Part shown: piece by piece, positions 21,934-36,300 of the stretch
How the letters are laid out: the number at the start of each line of letters is the position of its first letter
Position numbering within the stretch: position 1 is the first letter of the stretch
NCBI GenBank assembly: GCA_036874045.1
Contig: CM072335.1
Location: 25,675,501 to 25,739,500 of the forward strand
DNA: 64,000 nucleotides
Direction: 5' to 3'
From: Cymodocea nodosa
Taxonomy: Eukaryota; Streptophyta; Magnoliopsida; Alismatales; Cymodoceaceae
Notes under the pieces: generated by a model
The model's input: the letters and a program-made list of their open reading frames with translations, nothing else
Databases searched by the model: none
Told to the model about the DNA's origin: nothing
Translations under genes and position numbers: made by a program

Positions 21934-24900
21934 TTAAATAGATGCGCTCACTCTGGAAGGCTTGAGAAGCCTGTATGCATTCTTTGCATACTTAAAAGAG
22001 AGAACGAGTAAACCAAAAAAGTATAGGAACAAGAGTTGGATTTTTGCTAGAAAGTCGTAGATGGCGGTGGAACAAATCGTCCCCTTCAACTCACTTTCGT
22101 GGGATGAGATTGACACACTCAGAGAAAGCCCACCTGCATGAAAATTTAGATTGTCCCATCAGTTTTACATCAGTGAATGAAAATTAGTAAATTACCTTTG
22201 TGGCTCATACGTTACCTGTTGAATTCTGGGGCAGGCTCGACCACTCAAGCATGCTCAGATTTGATTCTGATGCCTCTATCAACTCTAATAGATGACAATT
22301 TACCTGAAAATTTTGGGTTTTAGAAAAGCCCTGCTTTGCAAGTGTAAAAACAACGAGATAGAGTTCAAACTATTAGACATAGCACGCGGTGTTTGGGATT
22401 TAACAAAATAATCAGTTCATGGAAATTTGGGGCGTGGGAGGGGGTTGTAGGTCAAAGTCCAAGAACAATAACAACAATCAATGTCTTAATCTTAAATACA
22501 AGATCGACTACATGATTTTTTTTCCTTTTATTTTTTTTGTATTCATAAAGACTAATGAATGCATCAATTAAGTGAGAAGAATTGATTAGTGTAGGAGAAA
22601 TTAAAAGAAGTAGAGGTAACCCTAAAATTATTTAAAATTTAAAAAATTTAAATTTATGTAATTTAACAATACATGGAAGTAAAAGATTTATGTGAACGAT
22701 TCTGCATGGTGAGATTATAACTTGGATTATTATTGTATTTATTTTTATTTATAAATAAATATTTCCCTAAATTGCATAAGTTTAAATATTTTAAGCAATT
22801 TTTGGTTTTTCTCTATCTCTTTTAATTTCATCTACATTAAGTCATTTTTCTTTCCTTACTAGCACATTGTGGGGGCAACCCCAATACAAGATATTATGTA
22901 CATTTACAAAAAAAAACTGTAAAACCAAAATATAGGAGTAGGCAAATATTTGAAAGTTGAAACCATATGTTGGAGAATGATCTGGAATAGAAGGCATGGT
23001 AAAATGTTATACATGGACCGAAAATATCCCAAAGCATATTTAACATGAATTTAATAAATTGTTCCATATTCAAGAAGTTCAACCTTTCTTCAAACCATTT
23101 TATACATCCGATGAAGTTAAGGTTACTGTTTTTTTCTTCCTAATTGTTAGTTATTGATGCCGTACAAGTACATATGCATACACGCACATGAGTAGGAGAG
23201 TGATATTTCTAGACAACTCAGTCTGTACTTGAATATTGATAGAGTTACTGCTTGCATTATATTTCTGTGCGAGAATTGCAGTAAAGTGCAAATAGCAGAG
23301 AATTCTTATGATTCATCATCAATTACCTTTCAGGAACCTTGAAGAGCAAACTTATAACTTTTAAATCAAAATACCACCCATATATCTACACGTCTTGACT
23401 ATTTGCATAGATCCTAGTATCCTACTACCTGCTCATGTTGGTCTACAAGTAAATATGATAAGCATTTATGGCAAACCAGGAGCCCAGGACTCCTTGCTAG
23501 ACAATTAAGAAGAGATATCCTGATCCAGAAACCAATTCAACTTGAACATAAGATGTCTATTTAACTTCATTTTCAACATAATAAAATGCTGAACAGTATC
23601 ATAAAACAATAATAGGTAGAAGTAGATTATTTTCATTAACAAATATAAAACTTTTATAAATAAAGTTACATAAATAAGACAAATATAATTTAAGAAATAT
23701 AGGACTAAAAGCATATACATAACACATAACCCTAATAATATACTCTAAAACTCCCCTGCAAATTAAAGCATCCTTCTTGCAATAAATTAAATACCTTGAT
23801 AAATTTAAACAGCTGAAAATAACAAATATATGGAGAAACATAAAAAATCAATTACTATAGCATTAATAGAAAATTATTATTATTATTATTGTAGCAGAAA
23901 TAACAACAACAACAACAACAATCTAAAATAGGTCTTAGAAGCATAATATCCCAGACAATGGTAAATTAACTATTGAATGATATAATTAGAAACAATAAAA
24001 TAAATAGACAAATGTAGTCTATTTCCAAAAAGTAAAGGCAAGTAGATAAATATGATCTACCCTTAGGATTTTTGTGATTTTTTTCTTTTCTCCTTAAATT
24101 CCACCATTTTTTATACTTTTTATGAAACCTTTCTTTTCTCTCTCTCTCTCACTCTTTTCGTTCTTTTCTTTCTCCTCTGTGCATTCTTGGGAACACCATA
24201 CCCACTGTAGTACATCTAGCCAAGTAAAACCTGCATCACTGTGTCCCCAGACCTGGCCCCCTTGAGGGTGTCATAGAACCATCTCTTGAGGTAAGTCGGG
24301 ACCACCTCCTTCAATGGCACCAATTGCTCTAACCCTCCATCTGCTGCCTCGACTTGTGCCTCTCTTCTTGACCTAACACAAAAACAGAGGATGTAGTGGA
24401 GGACCTGGAAGTGGAGGGTTAGAACCCATTAGACATGACTTGACAAAATTGTCAAAGCTTTGTGGTCAAGAAGAGGGGCCTTTTCTCATGAAAGGAAGCA
24501 CGGCCTATGATAGTGGAGGTGGGGACAAGGATGGGAACAAAGTTATGGTGGTGCTGGAAATGGTGAGATTGCAGTAAGAGAGGAGATAGGAAAGGGGAAG
24601 TTACAATGGATTCTAGAGGTCAAGAGGTGGTGGCGAACAAACTGCATGGAGGTATTGACAAGTTTCTTTGGTGGTGGTCACTATTGATGGGCAAGATAAA
24701 GGAAGGTCCATTAGTGACATAAAAGGTACTTTTGACGCTAGAGAATGGGTGCTGACAGCTTGAAAGCTGGCTGGTAATGGTTGAAAAGAGAGTGATGACT
24801 AAGGTTTTCCTCCCTATCTAGATCTCTCACTTTTTTTTGAACTTTTACAAATTAAGCTTTGATATCATGTAAGAATAAAAAATGGGTAGATGTAGATCAT

Positions 24901-27900
24901 TTTTTTTAGCAAATATAAAACCTCTATATATAGAGATTACATCAAGAAAACAAATAAAATTTAAGATAAGACTAAACTCACAGACACAACACAACCCCAA
25001 TAATATACTCTAAAAAGTATATTGATGAAAATGCACAACGTTTAGTGCTTAACAATTATTATAGAAAAAAGTGACTATCATCTTTTAATTGAGAAGTGTT
25101 TAATGGATCAGAAAATTTTACATGATGATATGTTCAAGACTTGAATCTAAAGTGGTAAGATAAGCAATGAAACAAATCTTTAATAGAATCAAAATCCAAA
25201 TAGCGGTGAATTTACCTCTTCAAACCTTTCATGGCTCACTAGATGTGCTCCATGAAGCTCTACCATTCTTGCTGAAGGTCTAAGTTCCCTTGCAATATTT
25301 CTGGCATGGCACACCTGAGCAATGATGTCATACCTGTTGAATAAACCATCCTTAAAGCTTGACTGTTTTCCAAGTAATGCATGCCTCATTTCAGAGAACC
25401 AATTGCATGTCAAATGCAACTTATCATTAGAGTTATAAATTCCAATTCTAACCTGCCATGAAGAACCAAAACATGAAAACTAGCAGAGCGGATCACTTCA
25501 AGTTCCTTTGCCGACATGCTGTGTGTCCAACATGCATTAAATTGTCCTTCAAAACCGTTGTTAGATTGCATTCCAGTTGATGAAATGGCTTTCACGTATT
25601 CCTAAGAAAACACACTATTCAATAAATGAGCCGACTACAAAATGCTGTCTTCAGTTGAGATAGTGTAATGATAAGTCTCTATATTATGAATATAACAAAT
25701 TTTCAGAAATTACACTATAACAATACAACTATCAAAATTTAGTCAAAGTTTCCATAATGAAGTTTTTTTAACCAGCCGACGCTTTTCTCCATTTGTCAGT
25801 TTACATACAAATGCAGATATGAGCAAGAATAGTCTCAATTTACCATTAAAATTCTAAATGATTTGTTAATATCCAGTGGCCTAAGTGGAAGTAAGGAGAT
25901 ATTAAAAGAAATAAGATACATGGATGGAAAGAAAATGTCCAGAATACAAGATGTAATTTATGAAATGGAGAAAAAAAAGTTGGCCAGAAGATTAATTTGT
26001 TTAGAAAGAGTTAACGGTGCAAAAATAGGCGTTCCTTACTTGATATAGGATTTCTCCTCTGGTGCTAGACTCCAAACGCTCTGCAAGATATTCCTGCACA
26101 TTAGAGTCTTAGACAAAGTTAATATCTTTATGCAGATCTCAATCAATCCTGGAGATAATGCTAGTTGACCACTGACCAGACGTCAATTCTTTTGTATGTA
26201 AATTATTTCTGTGTGGAATGGATTTCATGTGCTAACTGACCTTTGTATAGTGAGTTTCCAGATCAACAATTGCCCTTTGTTCTGGAGTTTTGGCCCTCAA
26301 GAAACGAAATGCAAGAGAAATCATCTGGTAATCAATCTGCAAGGAGAATAAAAATTTGATCAAGAAAAATCAGTGAATGTCACCATTTGACAATTTTATA
26401 GCATCAGTGTATTATGATAGGCTAGAATAATTAAACCCAGGTTCAAATGCTAAAATCTAAATTTAACATGATCAAACTCACTAATACTGTTATTCAATAT
26501 TGTTATGCACTCAATACGACCAGTTTTGGGACAAGTTATAAATTGTAAGCTTGTTGGCAGCCGTTCTACCAAATGTTCATTTTTGAAGTAGGTAAATGAT
26601 AGCAATGCCATACGGAGAAACTAAAAATGGCATGGGATACATCCGGATTCACCTTCGGGAAGCACTGAAAGCCACCACCAGTAACATTCAGCAGAGCCAA
26701 TGAGCATAACCTATCAGGTGCAACTGCTGCCAACTTACACGCAACCATTGCCCCTGTTAACATCAGTCAAAAACAATTAACAGCAAGTACATTCGTGATA
26801 GAGATATGACTTCAAGGGATGTATTGAAATGTGGACAACAAACTCAAAACCAATTGGATAAGAGTGAAGGGGTCCTTCTTTATATTAACTTTTGTTTTCT
26901 ATTTTAGTCATGTGGGATTATTTATTTTAACACTCTTTCCACTTGTGATCTTCTTTAGATCCTACAAGTGTTTTTTTTTATTAGGCGAATGATAAACTCA
27001 TGAGAATCTTTTCTACTTTGAAATGTAAAGATCAATTTAAAACCAATTAGTTAAGAATGGTAGGGTACTTCTTTATATTAAATCGTTTTTTTTTTTTTTT
27101 TTTAGCTCATGTGAAACTATTCATTCCAACAAGATGATTCTAGACACAAGAAATTGATTATGGAGAAAAAGAATCATACGAAAGCTCAGACAAATAAATA
27201 TTCCCTCGGTTTTTTCCCATGTTGAAGGCTACAGGAATGGAAAGTAAGTACATCTCACCCATTGAGTGTCCAAAGACGTGAGCTTTTTCCCACCCCAAAT
27301 GATCTAGCAATGCCAAAGCATCTTTAGCCATTTTCATTGTCCTGCAGAAAGGAATAACACAGATAACAAGCAATTCAGATCTCCAAGATCAACTCAGAAA
27401 TCACCGTTAGACCATTCAAAGGCTGGACAAACAACAGCTGAAAAAAGTGAGACCCATGATCAATGTCTTAAGAAAAGGGAAAAGAAGAGTCGGAAGTTCT
27501 GTAGTAAAGAAAATCAGACAAGGCCACCAAATATGACCTCGGTCATCATTGGCTAATGTTGAACACAAAGAAACCGACTATTACAAGTTGGCTTTCCTGA
27601 ACTCGGCTAATGATCATAACATCCATCAAAACTATTTTCTCTACTCCTGCATTTCTTCTCTACTTAATGAACATTTACATAAAACTACTTTGGTAAGACA
27701 GCAGAAGAAAGTCATAGGCCTAAGGAAAAAAGAAAAAGGACAATTGGCTTTATTTCCCACTGTAATAACCATGTTCCACATTATGGTAAGAAACAGGTTT
27801 TTTGAAATGAAAATAGAACAAAAAGAAATCAATCCTTCTCCAATTATACCAATAAAGTGGTAAGCAAGTACAATCCAACTCCTAATCAGATTAACGAAAG

Positions 27901-28353
27901 GCAGAACTCACGTGTAGTCCGACTTCCTGGTAGGCACAGAGCTCCGGCCCATCCCACGGTTGTCAAAGCAGCACACCTCCACCCCACCGATGCGCCCCTC
28001 CCCATCCGACATGAGAAAACCACCATCAACACCCACAACCACCTCCTCCTCTTCATTAGCACGCTGCTCAACACCCGTCAGTCCCTTCACCTGTGGTCCC
28101 CATCCATCATGCGTCCCAGCAAGTCCTTCAATTACAAATCCAACCAAAACAGGCATCAAAACAGACCATCCAAAAAAACTCATTTTTCCCATCTCTGTGA
28201 AGAGTATGCATTGCAGGTCCGAAACGTACCAATGATGAGGAGGACTTTGGTGCTTCCCCGACCATACCTTCTATAGAAGATCTTTATGCCGCCAGTATCG
28301 GTCGCAGATATCTCCTCCTCCTTCTGGTATCTGCTCACGTCGCAGAACGGCAT
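21934..28353 (-). CDS. Alpha/beta-hydrolase (AB hydrolase-1 fold) with C-terminal membrane segment
   Basis: Ten minus-strand exons: 28353-28230, 28125-27912, 27341-27259, 26753-26653, 26336-26241, 26093-26040, 25601-25453, 25333-25216, 22303-22216 and 22133-21934. All introns are GT-AG and phases agree, giving 408 residues. Start: MPFCDVSRY, then IFYRRYGRG and VLLIIGLAGTHDGWGPQV. CCFDNRGMGRSS follows, then the nucleophile elbow GHSMG (137-141, Ser139). The likely acid is Asp276 (HGRYDIIAQ) and the likely base His304 (HGAHLVSHE). Other conserved blocks are LLNVTGGGFQCFPK, AKTPEQRA and EVNCHLLELIEASE. A hydrophobic stretch IQLLFLYFFGLLVLSF near the C-terminus suggests membrane anchoring. The same architecture is found in plant hydrolases annotated as RutD-like; the substrate is unknown. 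Intron 8 (25215-22304) is 2.9 kb and carries LTR fossils. Confidence 0.93.
23602..23750 (-). mobile_element. LTR fossil (family 1, copy a)
   Basis: On the minus strand the copy begins near TTTTAGAGTATATTATTAGGG and ends just before a degenerate initiator-Met primer site. It shares its start, its TATATTTGTTAATGAAA-type segment and its end with copies at 24,868-25,014 and 43,715-43,848. It is a lone, diverged LTR of a probable copia-type element in intron 8 of the hydrolase gene. Confidence 0.55.
24060..25014 (-). mobile_element. LTR plus leader fossil (family 1, copy b)
   Basis: The LTR spans about 25,014-24,868 on the minus strand, with a CTATATATAGAGG segment and a TTCTTACA end. It is followed by a TGATATCAAAGC primer site and then leader or early internal sequence to roughly 24,060, with the phrase AACCTTAGTCATCAC shared with the copy at 43.7-43.96 kb. 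No pol domain or second LTR is seen next to it. It is broken and probably old. Confidence 0.55.
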
Positions 28354-30320
28354 CTTCTCTGGAATTGGAGGAGGAGAAGGAGGAGGAAGGGGCGAGGAAG
28401 GAGGAGGACAAAGGAAAACGAAACGAAATAAAACGAGGTGATTTCTTCTTCCGTTGAGCAGGAAAAGGGGGGAAAGCACATCCAAGGGAACATTATTTAT
28501 AGGTGAGAGAACAGGTGTGGGCGGGTGATCTGTGTTCCAGACGATCAAATTATGAAAAGACCCCCCCGTATTTTTTGGATAAGGACAATATTCTCTGAAT
28601 TATCTGAAATGCAATTGGTATGCATCCATTAAGGATTGAATTATAAATTAGCCTTCTTTACGGGTCAATTTAGATATGTCGTTAGAACGAGCGGTGAATG
28701 CAAGCCCATCTGTCTCTCGCATAAAATTGCAACTCGTAACTGGCCACGCTGGATACGTAATGCCCATTAGTCACGTGTCAAAGAATATTGGCAATGATCT
28801 ACCTCATACTTTGCCTCGCATCGTCAAAAGTAAAAAATTATTCCGGAGAAACAGATATCCACAGTCTAGCTCCAAATTTGTCAATGTCACACACGAGAAG
28901 CGAGTAAAGGGGTGAAAATTTTCGTCTATGAAGAGAGTATGAGATTTTCTAACTAATTTTTGCCATTTTTTGCACAAGGTAATTAGTGGACCCATTCGTA
29001 GATTCGACCACGAAGGGACACGTACAAGCATGATTTTTGTGAAATTAGAGATGCAGATTTTAGTAATTGTCGTTCACAAATAACATAATGGAAAAAAAGA
29101 GCCACGCCGACCGACATCTCGGCCGGTGTGACCATGTCAAATCTTGACCCACAACGTTTAGATGAAGGCTCTGTTCCGTCTTCCACAGCTTTACTTCATT
29201 TCCATCAACCAGTTAAATAAATCTACGGCGTTCGCCAGATTAGTCATATTCTTTCGAAAGTCAGGGTTGAAAGGCCTTTGCTTGATTTTTTTGGCAGTCA
29301 GAAATTTACGTCGAAATTGACGACCGTGGCTGCGGTCCTCCGTTATTTTGTCAGCGACAATACAAAATTTTCGACTCTCCTGACTACACTTAGTTCAAAA
29401 AGAAGCGTTTTATCAATTTATCCCTCAATATAATATATATATTTTATTATTAATCTATAATATAATATAGTTGAAGTTAGAATATTATCTATTAATCCTA
29501 ATACCAAAAATGGAAAATTTACAGATATACCATTAAAATAGATAAAAAAATAAAAAATATCAGCACTAAATTCACAAAGTACATTAATACCGTTGATCAA
29601 AAAATTATCGTTCGTGAATTCACGCTAATGCTTCTATAAAAAATATTAGATATCAATGGTATTAAAAGACTTCTTAAGTTCATAATGGTATGTTATAAAC
29701 CATTTCTGGTTATTAATTAACTGAAAATATAAATTGGATACGGGAGTAGGCCAGGCCAGCACACCGAACTTGACAAGTATTGACGTGAATGCCCTATTTA
29801 ATGAAGTAAACGACAACACCACCCCACTCCGAATTGTTGGCAGGTCATCGTCATTGGGCGGCAAGCAGGCGGTCAAGATTGCCATGCACGTTTCAGATGA
29901 CTTTCCATATAATAGACGTATTGTATCTTTTGTAAAAGAACTTTTACAACGCACCTTTGCATGAGGAGGCAAATGTTTGTTCTGAAGATTCAGAAGCAGA
30001 TTGATTGCCACCAGATCTCTCTCGGACGAAAACTGACGATGTGCACAAGATACAAGTGAAACACAACACTGGAACATCGTGAAGAACCTGCTGATGAAAA
30101 TAACAAACAAACGTACCAAGTCAAACAACAATACAACACGGATTGAACCTAACCCAACAGAAACAGAAGAAGACTGGTTTAAAGTACAAGCTTCAGTCAT
30201 AGTACAGAAGAAAAAAAAAAAAAGCTACGGCCATTGTAGAGAAAAGAGTATTATATGGTCATGCGTATTTCAGAATGCTACATGTGCACAATGGACACCA
30301 TGCCTCAATGTTATGATCCT
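28354..30320. other. Intergenic interval between hydrolase start and the DUF2439 gene end
   Basis: The first ~250 bases are the hydrolase promoter and leader, with a GGA-rich stretch near 28,365-28,415. The rest is AT-rich intergenic DNA and the presumed 3'UTR of the upstream DUF2439 gene. A 184-codon open frame on the minus strand (29,646-30,200) has no domain signal and was not accepted. Confidence 0.5.
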
Positions 30321-33300
30321 TTAAGTGGGAAAGACAGACATTTTCGCTCTTTCATTTGATAAGTTGCATTGCTCCTGAGGGACCTTTGAAGTAGCATTCA
30401 AAGCCTTGCATGGCGAACTTATTACGCCAGGTAAGACCTTTGAGGATAACTCAGATCTTTCATCAACAATATCAGAACTTTCATCAGAAATCTTTCTGCA
30501 TATGTCAACCTGCATAAAAAAATGAGCAGGAAAGTGAGTTTTTATCATGTTATGGACTGTGCTAAATATTTAAGTGGCCATTGAAGAAAGCTTGAGACTA
30601 AGACGGAATGCATCCAACACCAAGAAATGGACGCATGCAACACAAAAGAAGCAGGCTTTAACCTGGTTTTGGACTTCAGCTTTCATGAATTTGGTAATTA
30701 GCTTCTGTTCCCCTCCAGTACCTGATGGTTTTGTTTCAATATAATAGTACGACCAATGCATACAGGGTTATTAATGGATCTAAAAACAAAGAACAGTTAA
30801 TTCACACAAAACTGTAGGTATCAAACAATACCATTATCATTGATATAAGTGATCTGTTTTTCCAAACCACTGCATGCATTATGATTGCATTCCCTCTCTT
30901 CCAAGGAAAATAACTTGTTGGGGTATATGACATGAGCATCTTCTTGCACATTGTGACTAGGACCACAAGAGGACCTGCAAAATGCATTGAATTCCACATT
31001 TTCTCAGTTGAACGCACCTGGTTATTCTTGGATAAACTGTATTTTTTTGAGTTGTATGAAAACTTGCTACATTTGCTTCTAGGGTAAATTTAGGGAAATA
31101 AAATAAAATGAAGAAGCACATCTCATAGCCCTACATGACCCAAAAAAGTCCCTATCATTGAGTTTTCAATTAAAAAAGGAACTTAGATTGTTGAATGCAA
31201 GAAGTAAACATTCTTCAGTGTAATAGATTGTAGCTATGGATGTGTGGGATCACGTTGCCCACCAAAGTTCATATTCTGATACCCACATTTCTTATTGCAG
31301 AAAAGCAAAACCCCGCACATGTATTGAACAAACAGCATTATCCACATACCCATATGAATGCCTGACTAAGGCCACAGAATCATCCGTGTTTAACCCTTCT
31401 TGATAAGTGGAATTTACCGAAGTGACTTCTTGAGAAACACTAGATTTAGAAAAGGAAAGACTGGAATTGTGGCTGACTTCTGCAGATTCCTTCAAACACT
31501 TAAAATCTTGTGCACTATGGACTAATACTTCATCATTGCTGAATGGCACATCTGCATGAAATGTCGCTGTAAATTCTGAAGTGTGAATCTTTTTTGCAGT
31601 GGATTCTATAGCTTGATTACTCTCCCCAGGCACTGTCCTTTTAAACTTGGATAAGATCTGGAAGACTAGAACCAAGAAATAGAATACAGTAAATTAAATG
31701 ATAAGCAACACAAGAGAATTTAACAATGATCAGGTTTTGATTGATTGTTAAGGTAACATCAGACATATTATAAAAAAGAGATAAAGAACTGATAAATTTA
31801 TGCAACCAAATATTCTTCATGATCAAAATCTCCAATTTGAATGAAGTCCATAGCAAAAAACTGCCTTCAGGTGTCCGTTACTATGTTTTAAATTTCAAAA
31901 GCATGTTGCAAAATTTGATTTTAAACAGTGTTTTTGATGAATATCACATATGTTTTTGGGTCCAGATTTCAGTGAAATATGGTCAATGATTCAGTATCAG
32001 TTGACGCATGTCTTCCTTTTCAATGAGCCAGCATTGTTGAATGACATGGTTACATGTTGGTCCAACGTGTAGGAATAACACTGATGTTGTTTTTCTCTCT
32101 CCCTTTTTCTTTCTTCTCTCTCTTTTTTCTTTTTCCTTCCACTGATCCAGAAGATTCCAGCATCAACCAACCATCATCAACCACTATTCCTGACACTGTT
32201 GACCACCATTCCAACCAACTGCAAGGAAGCAAGAATCTAAACCTTTTGACTCCTCTATATTCTCTTACTTTAAGATCCAAGGTATCTTCTATTGTTTTCA
32301 TTTGAATTCTTATGTAGATCTTACTTAAATTTAGAATATTAGAATTGATGCTTCGATAAACCTTGAGTCCATTTAGTATTTGTTCTAATGTAGAACTTAG
32401 GTAACTTCTTTAGATCACACAATCCAGTTTTCACTAAATCTAGCATAGAAGCCTGTAGGTTCACTTTTCATGCATTTACAGATTTTCTTGATTTGACATT
32501 AGTTCACTAAGACTCTTCCAACACCTTCTATGGTAAAAAATTCTTTTAACAAATTTATGCCAATATTATATTGATTTTACGTGCATTAGTCTTTCACTTA
32601 CTTTGAACATCAATCATCTTATGATTTTCTTATGTTTCTGCTCATTTGTTTTGATTGTATATAATATTTTTAATGTCACTAATATTTAAAAATTACATTT
32701 ATGTAGTCATGGATACATATTATTGATTATTTTAGCCTATCATAAATTTTCAAATTGAAATTCATAATTTTATTCCATTTACTTCTGTGTTTTTATCAGA
32801 ATTTCACTGAAATTTCCGTATGTATGACATGCATCTTATCTATTTAGACCAAAGTGCTGCACAAAACCATCATTTAAGATCATGCACATTAGACAGTCAC
32901 ATCATGTGTAAGTCTGTGAGACACGATAGGATGATGTAATACATGAATTTTGTTAACAAAGGTTTACAATAAGTTGTGGAAAGAAATTTGTATTGCATTC
33001 AAAAGCAGAACTTACCATCACAAAATGGCTTGTTTGTAGCACGTCCCCTAGTACTAGGGACCTTGTGGGAAGGTGAGCTATTGGTAATTTTGTTAAGTCC
33101 CTCTGTGATATTGTTCTGGCATCTTTCTGCATATTCAAGTATAAATGATATTAGTATGGTCATAAATTGATTTGCTGAGGTAACAATCATCACAGAAGCT
33201 AAGCTTACCATCATGAAATGGTTTTTTGGTAACACGTCCGTTAGTACCAGGGACCTTGTGGGAGGGTGAGCTGTTAGTACTGTTGGCAGGTCCCTCTATG

Positions 33301-36300
33301 ATGTTGTTCCTGCAGCTTTCTGCATATTCAAGTATAAATGCCATTAGTAGTGTCATAAATTGATTTGATGCAATAACAATCATAAACTGGCATTTTGCTA
33401 ATAACTCCATCTATAAAAGATTCTAGATTTCTTGACTTCCAAGCAGCTACTTGCTGCAACTTCCTCCAAGAAATTACTCTGCTCAAGGTCTTCTGTGTAA
33501 TCAGACAATGACATTAACATTTCATAGCATAAACAAGATAACATAATGGCAAGTAAAATTTGGGCATTTTATGGGGAATTATACATTGTACAATGGCTTA
33601 CTTCCGGTACTTTCTACTGAGCTCAAGATATTGTTTTCTTTTGATGTGCTAGGGTATACACCTTTTGCCAAATTAATCTTCATTAAACCTTCTATATTTT
33701 ATTACAGGGAATTATACGACTTACTTCCAGTACTTTCTATTGAACTCAAGATATTGTTTTCTTTTGATGTACTAGGGGATACACCTTTTTGCCAAATTAA
33801 TCTTTCTATGCTTTATCAAAAATACGTATGATATAGTAACTGGTGTTATATATAGGAAGAGAGGAAAAAGAATTTCCAATATCTTATCAAGGAATTCTTC
33901 TTCCTCTCTTCCCATACAAGCATATATAACACAATGTGAAAGAATTTTCTATATATAGGAAGAGAGACAAAACAATTTCCAATTTCTCATTAAGGAATTA
34001 TTGTCCAAAAGTATTTCCAATATCTTATTCTAACTAGTGCTAGAGTAAAACATGTTTATCTTATGCACCTTAATGCTTGGAAAAAAAGAGAGCTCATCAT
34101 TCAAGTACATTTGAGGCTGACAACATATATAACATGTTTGGAAAAATTGACAAATTTCATTATTTATCATACCTTTCTGAAGATTTTGTGGCTCGCAAAT
34201 CTGAATAAGATAACCAGGTAACAGAACGTTGGTTCCACTTTTAAGACACTCGATAGATTTGAGATGCTTGCTGGCTAGAACAGATCTTTCTTCATCTAGA
34301 AGAATAATCTGCGAATACTGATGCAGTTAGTGACACTTTTTGTTGTATTAGTAGAACTTCAGAAGAAAGCTTCCAATGTTGTGAAATTCATATCAGCAAA
34401 AGATTTACATAATTCCATATGCAATCAACAGATTTTATTACGTTTTATAACTTTAAGATGTTTATATTATTGGCTCTAAAAAAATTCACATTATTTCCAT
34501 AGCAAAATAATGGACAAATGAATAAGCTTATAAACTTTGCAAAGTAATACCCCAAAAAGAATGGTCTTTTCCCAAAATAGAATGGTTAGTGCCATGTACA
34601 ATCATCAATTTTTTATGTTTTATTATTTTGGGTTGTGAGTATTGTTGACTTTAAACAATATTTGACAAATAAATAGGTGTATAAACTTTGCAAAGCAATG
34701 CTACACATTTTATTCCAATAAGAACAGTTTAAGCATAGATATGGAGCTGTAATCAATCCCATACCAGCCTAATTATTATTAAGTTTCATATAGAATTTAA
34801 GAATTTAAACATGTGTGGTAAGATGAGGGTTATTAAGCTATATAATAGTTCAAGGTAGGAGGAAACTGCAAATATTCTGCTTAAAATATTCATGTCAAAG
34901 CATACTTTTTAAGGCAAGTGTCTAGGTGCCAAGGAATTAATCGATCATGTTTTAGTTGTTCATCTTGCCTTGTCTTAAATAAATGAATCTTTTGTTGGTT
35001 ACGTGTGTGTGTGTGTTCTATGTACTATATATATATATATATTCCTCTTTGCAAGAATATAAATTTTTTGATAGAATATTACAGAAACATAAAAATCACT
35101 GAAATATATAATCATATATATATATACATACATAGTAGTACTGTTACATTTTTTGTTTTCATGCTATCTCAGGATTATTTATATATTTCAATATTATTTT
35201 AAAAAAACTAAAAGTATACATAATTATTATTAGATATTTACAAATGTACACAATATGTGCATAAAAAATGAAAAAAAAGGACACCTAGGTGCACTGGCTT
35301 ACTGCTGGGTGCCTTGGAACCTTAAAAATTACGTGGAAGCATAAAACTTTAGTGTAATATGAGATTGTGACTTAATTACTGCAAACATCTTTCCAAATGC
35401 TCAAAGAAACATTGCAAACGTTAAACTTATCGTAGCTTCTAGCCTACTACTATGCCAATATAAGGTGCATCATCATCCATTAGATAAGCAAAAAATAAGT
35501 AAAGCTACCTTCAAGAATATACTAGTAAAGTCATTAAGCATAGACATTAAAGACAAATAATAAACTCACTAGTACAAAAATAAAGTCCAGTATTACCTAG
35601 CATTTAAAGAGAAGCACAAGAAAAAGAGATTCCATATAATTTTAGATAGTAAAAAGATGAAGTGCACGAACTATAACTACTAACATGCCAACAACATGAT
35701 GGGCTTGGGTCTAACCCACAAAAAGTTACTTGTCAAGTATTACCACAAGGAAAAGGAGAAAAAGCCCCATTGAGAAGTGCAATGAAACATGAAATTTTAA
35801 CACCCAAATGGTTGGAAGAGAATGTCTTTTCCAACACTAGTTACTGCATTTATGAATGGATTCCCTGGACCAGATCTCAAATCAAAACAGTCTAAGATGC
35901 ATATTAACCTGGTTCATATAGGAGCCACATTCTTCAAGTCGCAAGATACCATCATGATACTTCTTGGCTTTCTGAGTTAGTTGAGTTGTGTACAGAGCAT
36001 TCCATTCTGCAGTAACGGAGTAAATGAAAAATTATGGAATTCACAGAACTTGAATCACCACCAAACATCGTTATAAAGACTGGGACTCAGTCAATAAATA
36101 TACAAAAAATAAGCTATATGAGTGACAGCCATAAAACTGAAATGTTAAGGAAACAACAAGAAAATTTGAAAAGTGACGAAAATCAAGTGAACAAATTGGC
36201 AAAAAATAACTCAGTAGACAGGTCTCCCTTCAATATAGGATATGAAGTGAATCCAGTTGTACATAGTCTTGTATAAATAAAAAATTATATTTATAAAATT

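Noticed and set aside
27857-28276. 139-codon plus-strand frame over hydrolase exons 1-2
   Set aside because: Antisense shadow of the hydrolase exons, whose minus-strand translation is clearly the real one.
29646-30200. 184-codon open frame on the minus strand
   Set aside because: Low-complexity hydrophobic and Ser-rich translation with no domain, no conserved block and no splice partners. It lies in the 3' flank of the DUF2439 gene.
32054-32305. 83-codon frames on both strands in DUF2439 intron 7
   Set aside because: Pyrimidine-rich low-complexity sequence open on both strands, with no domain.
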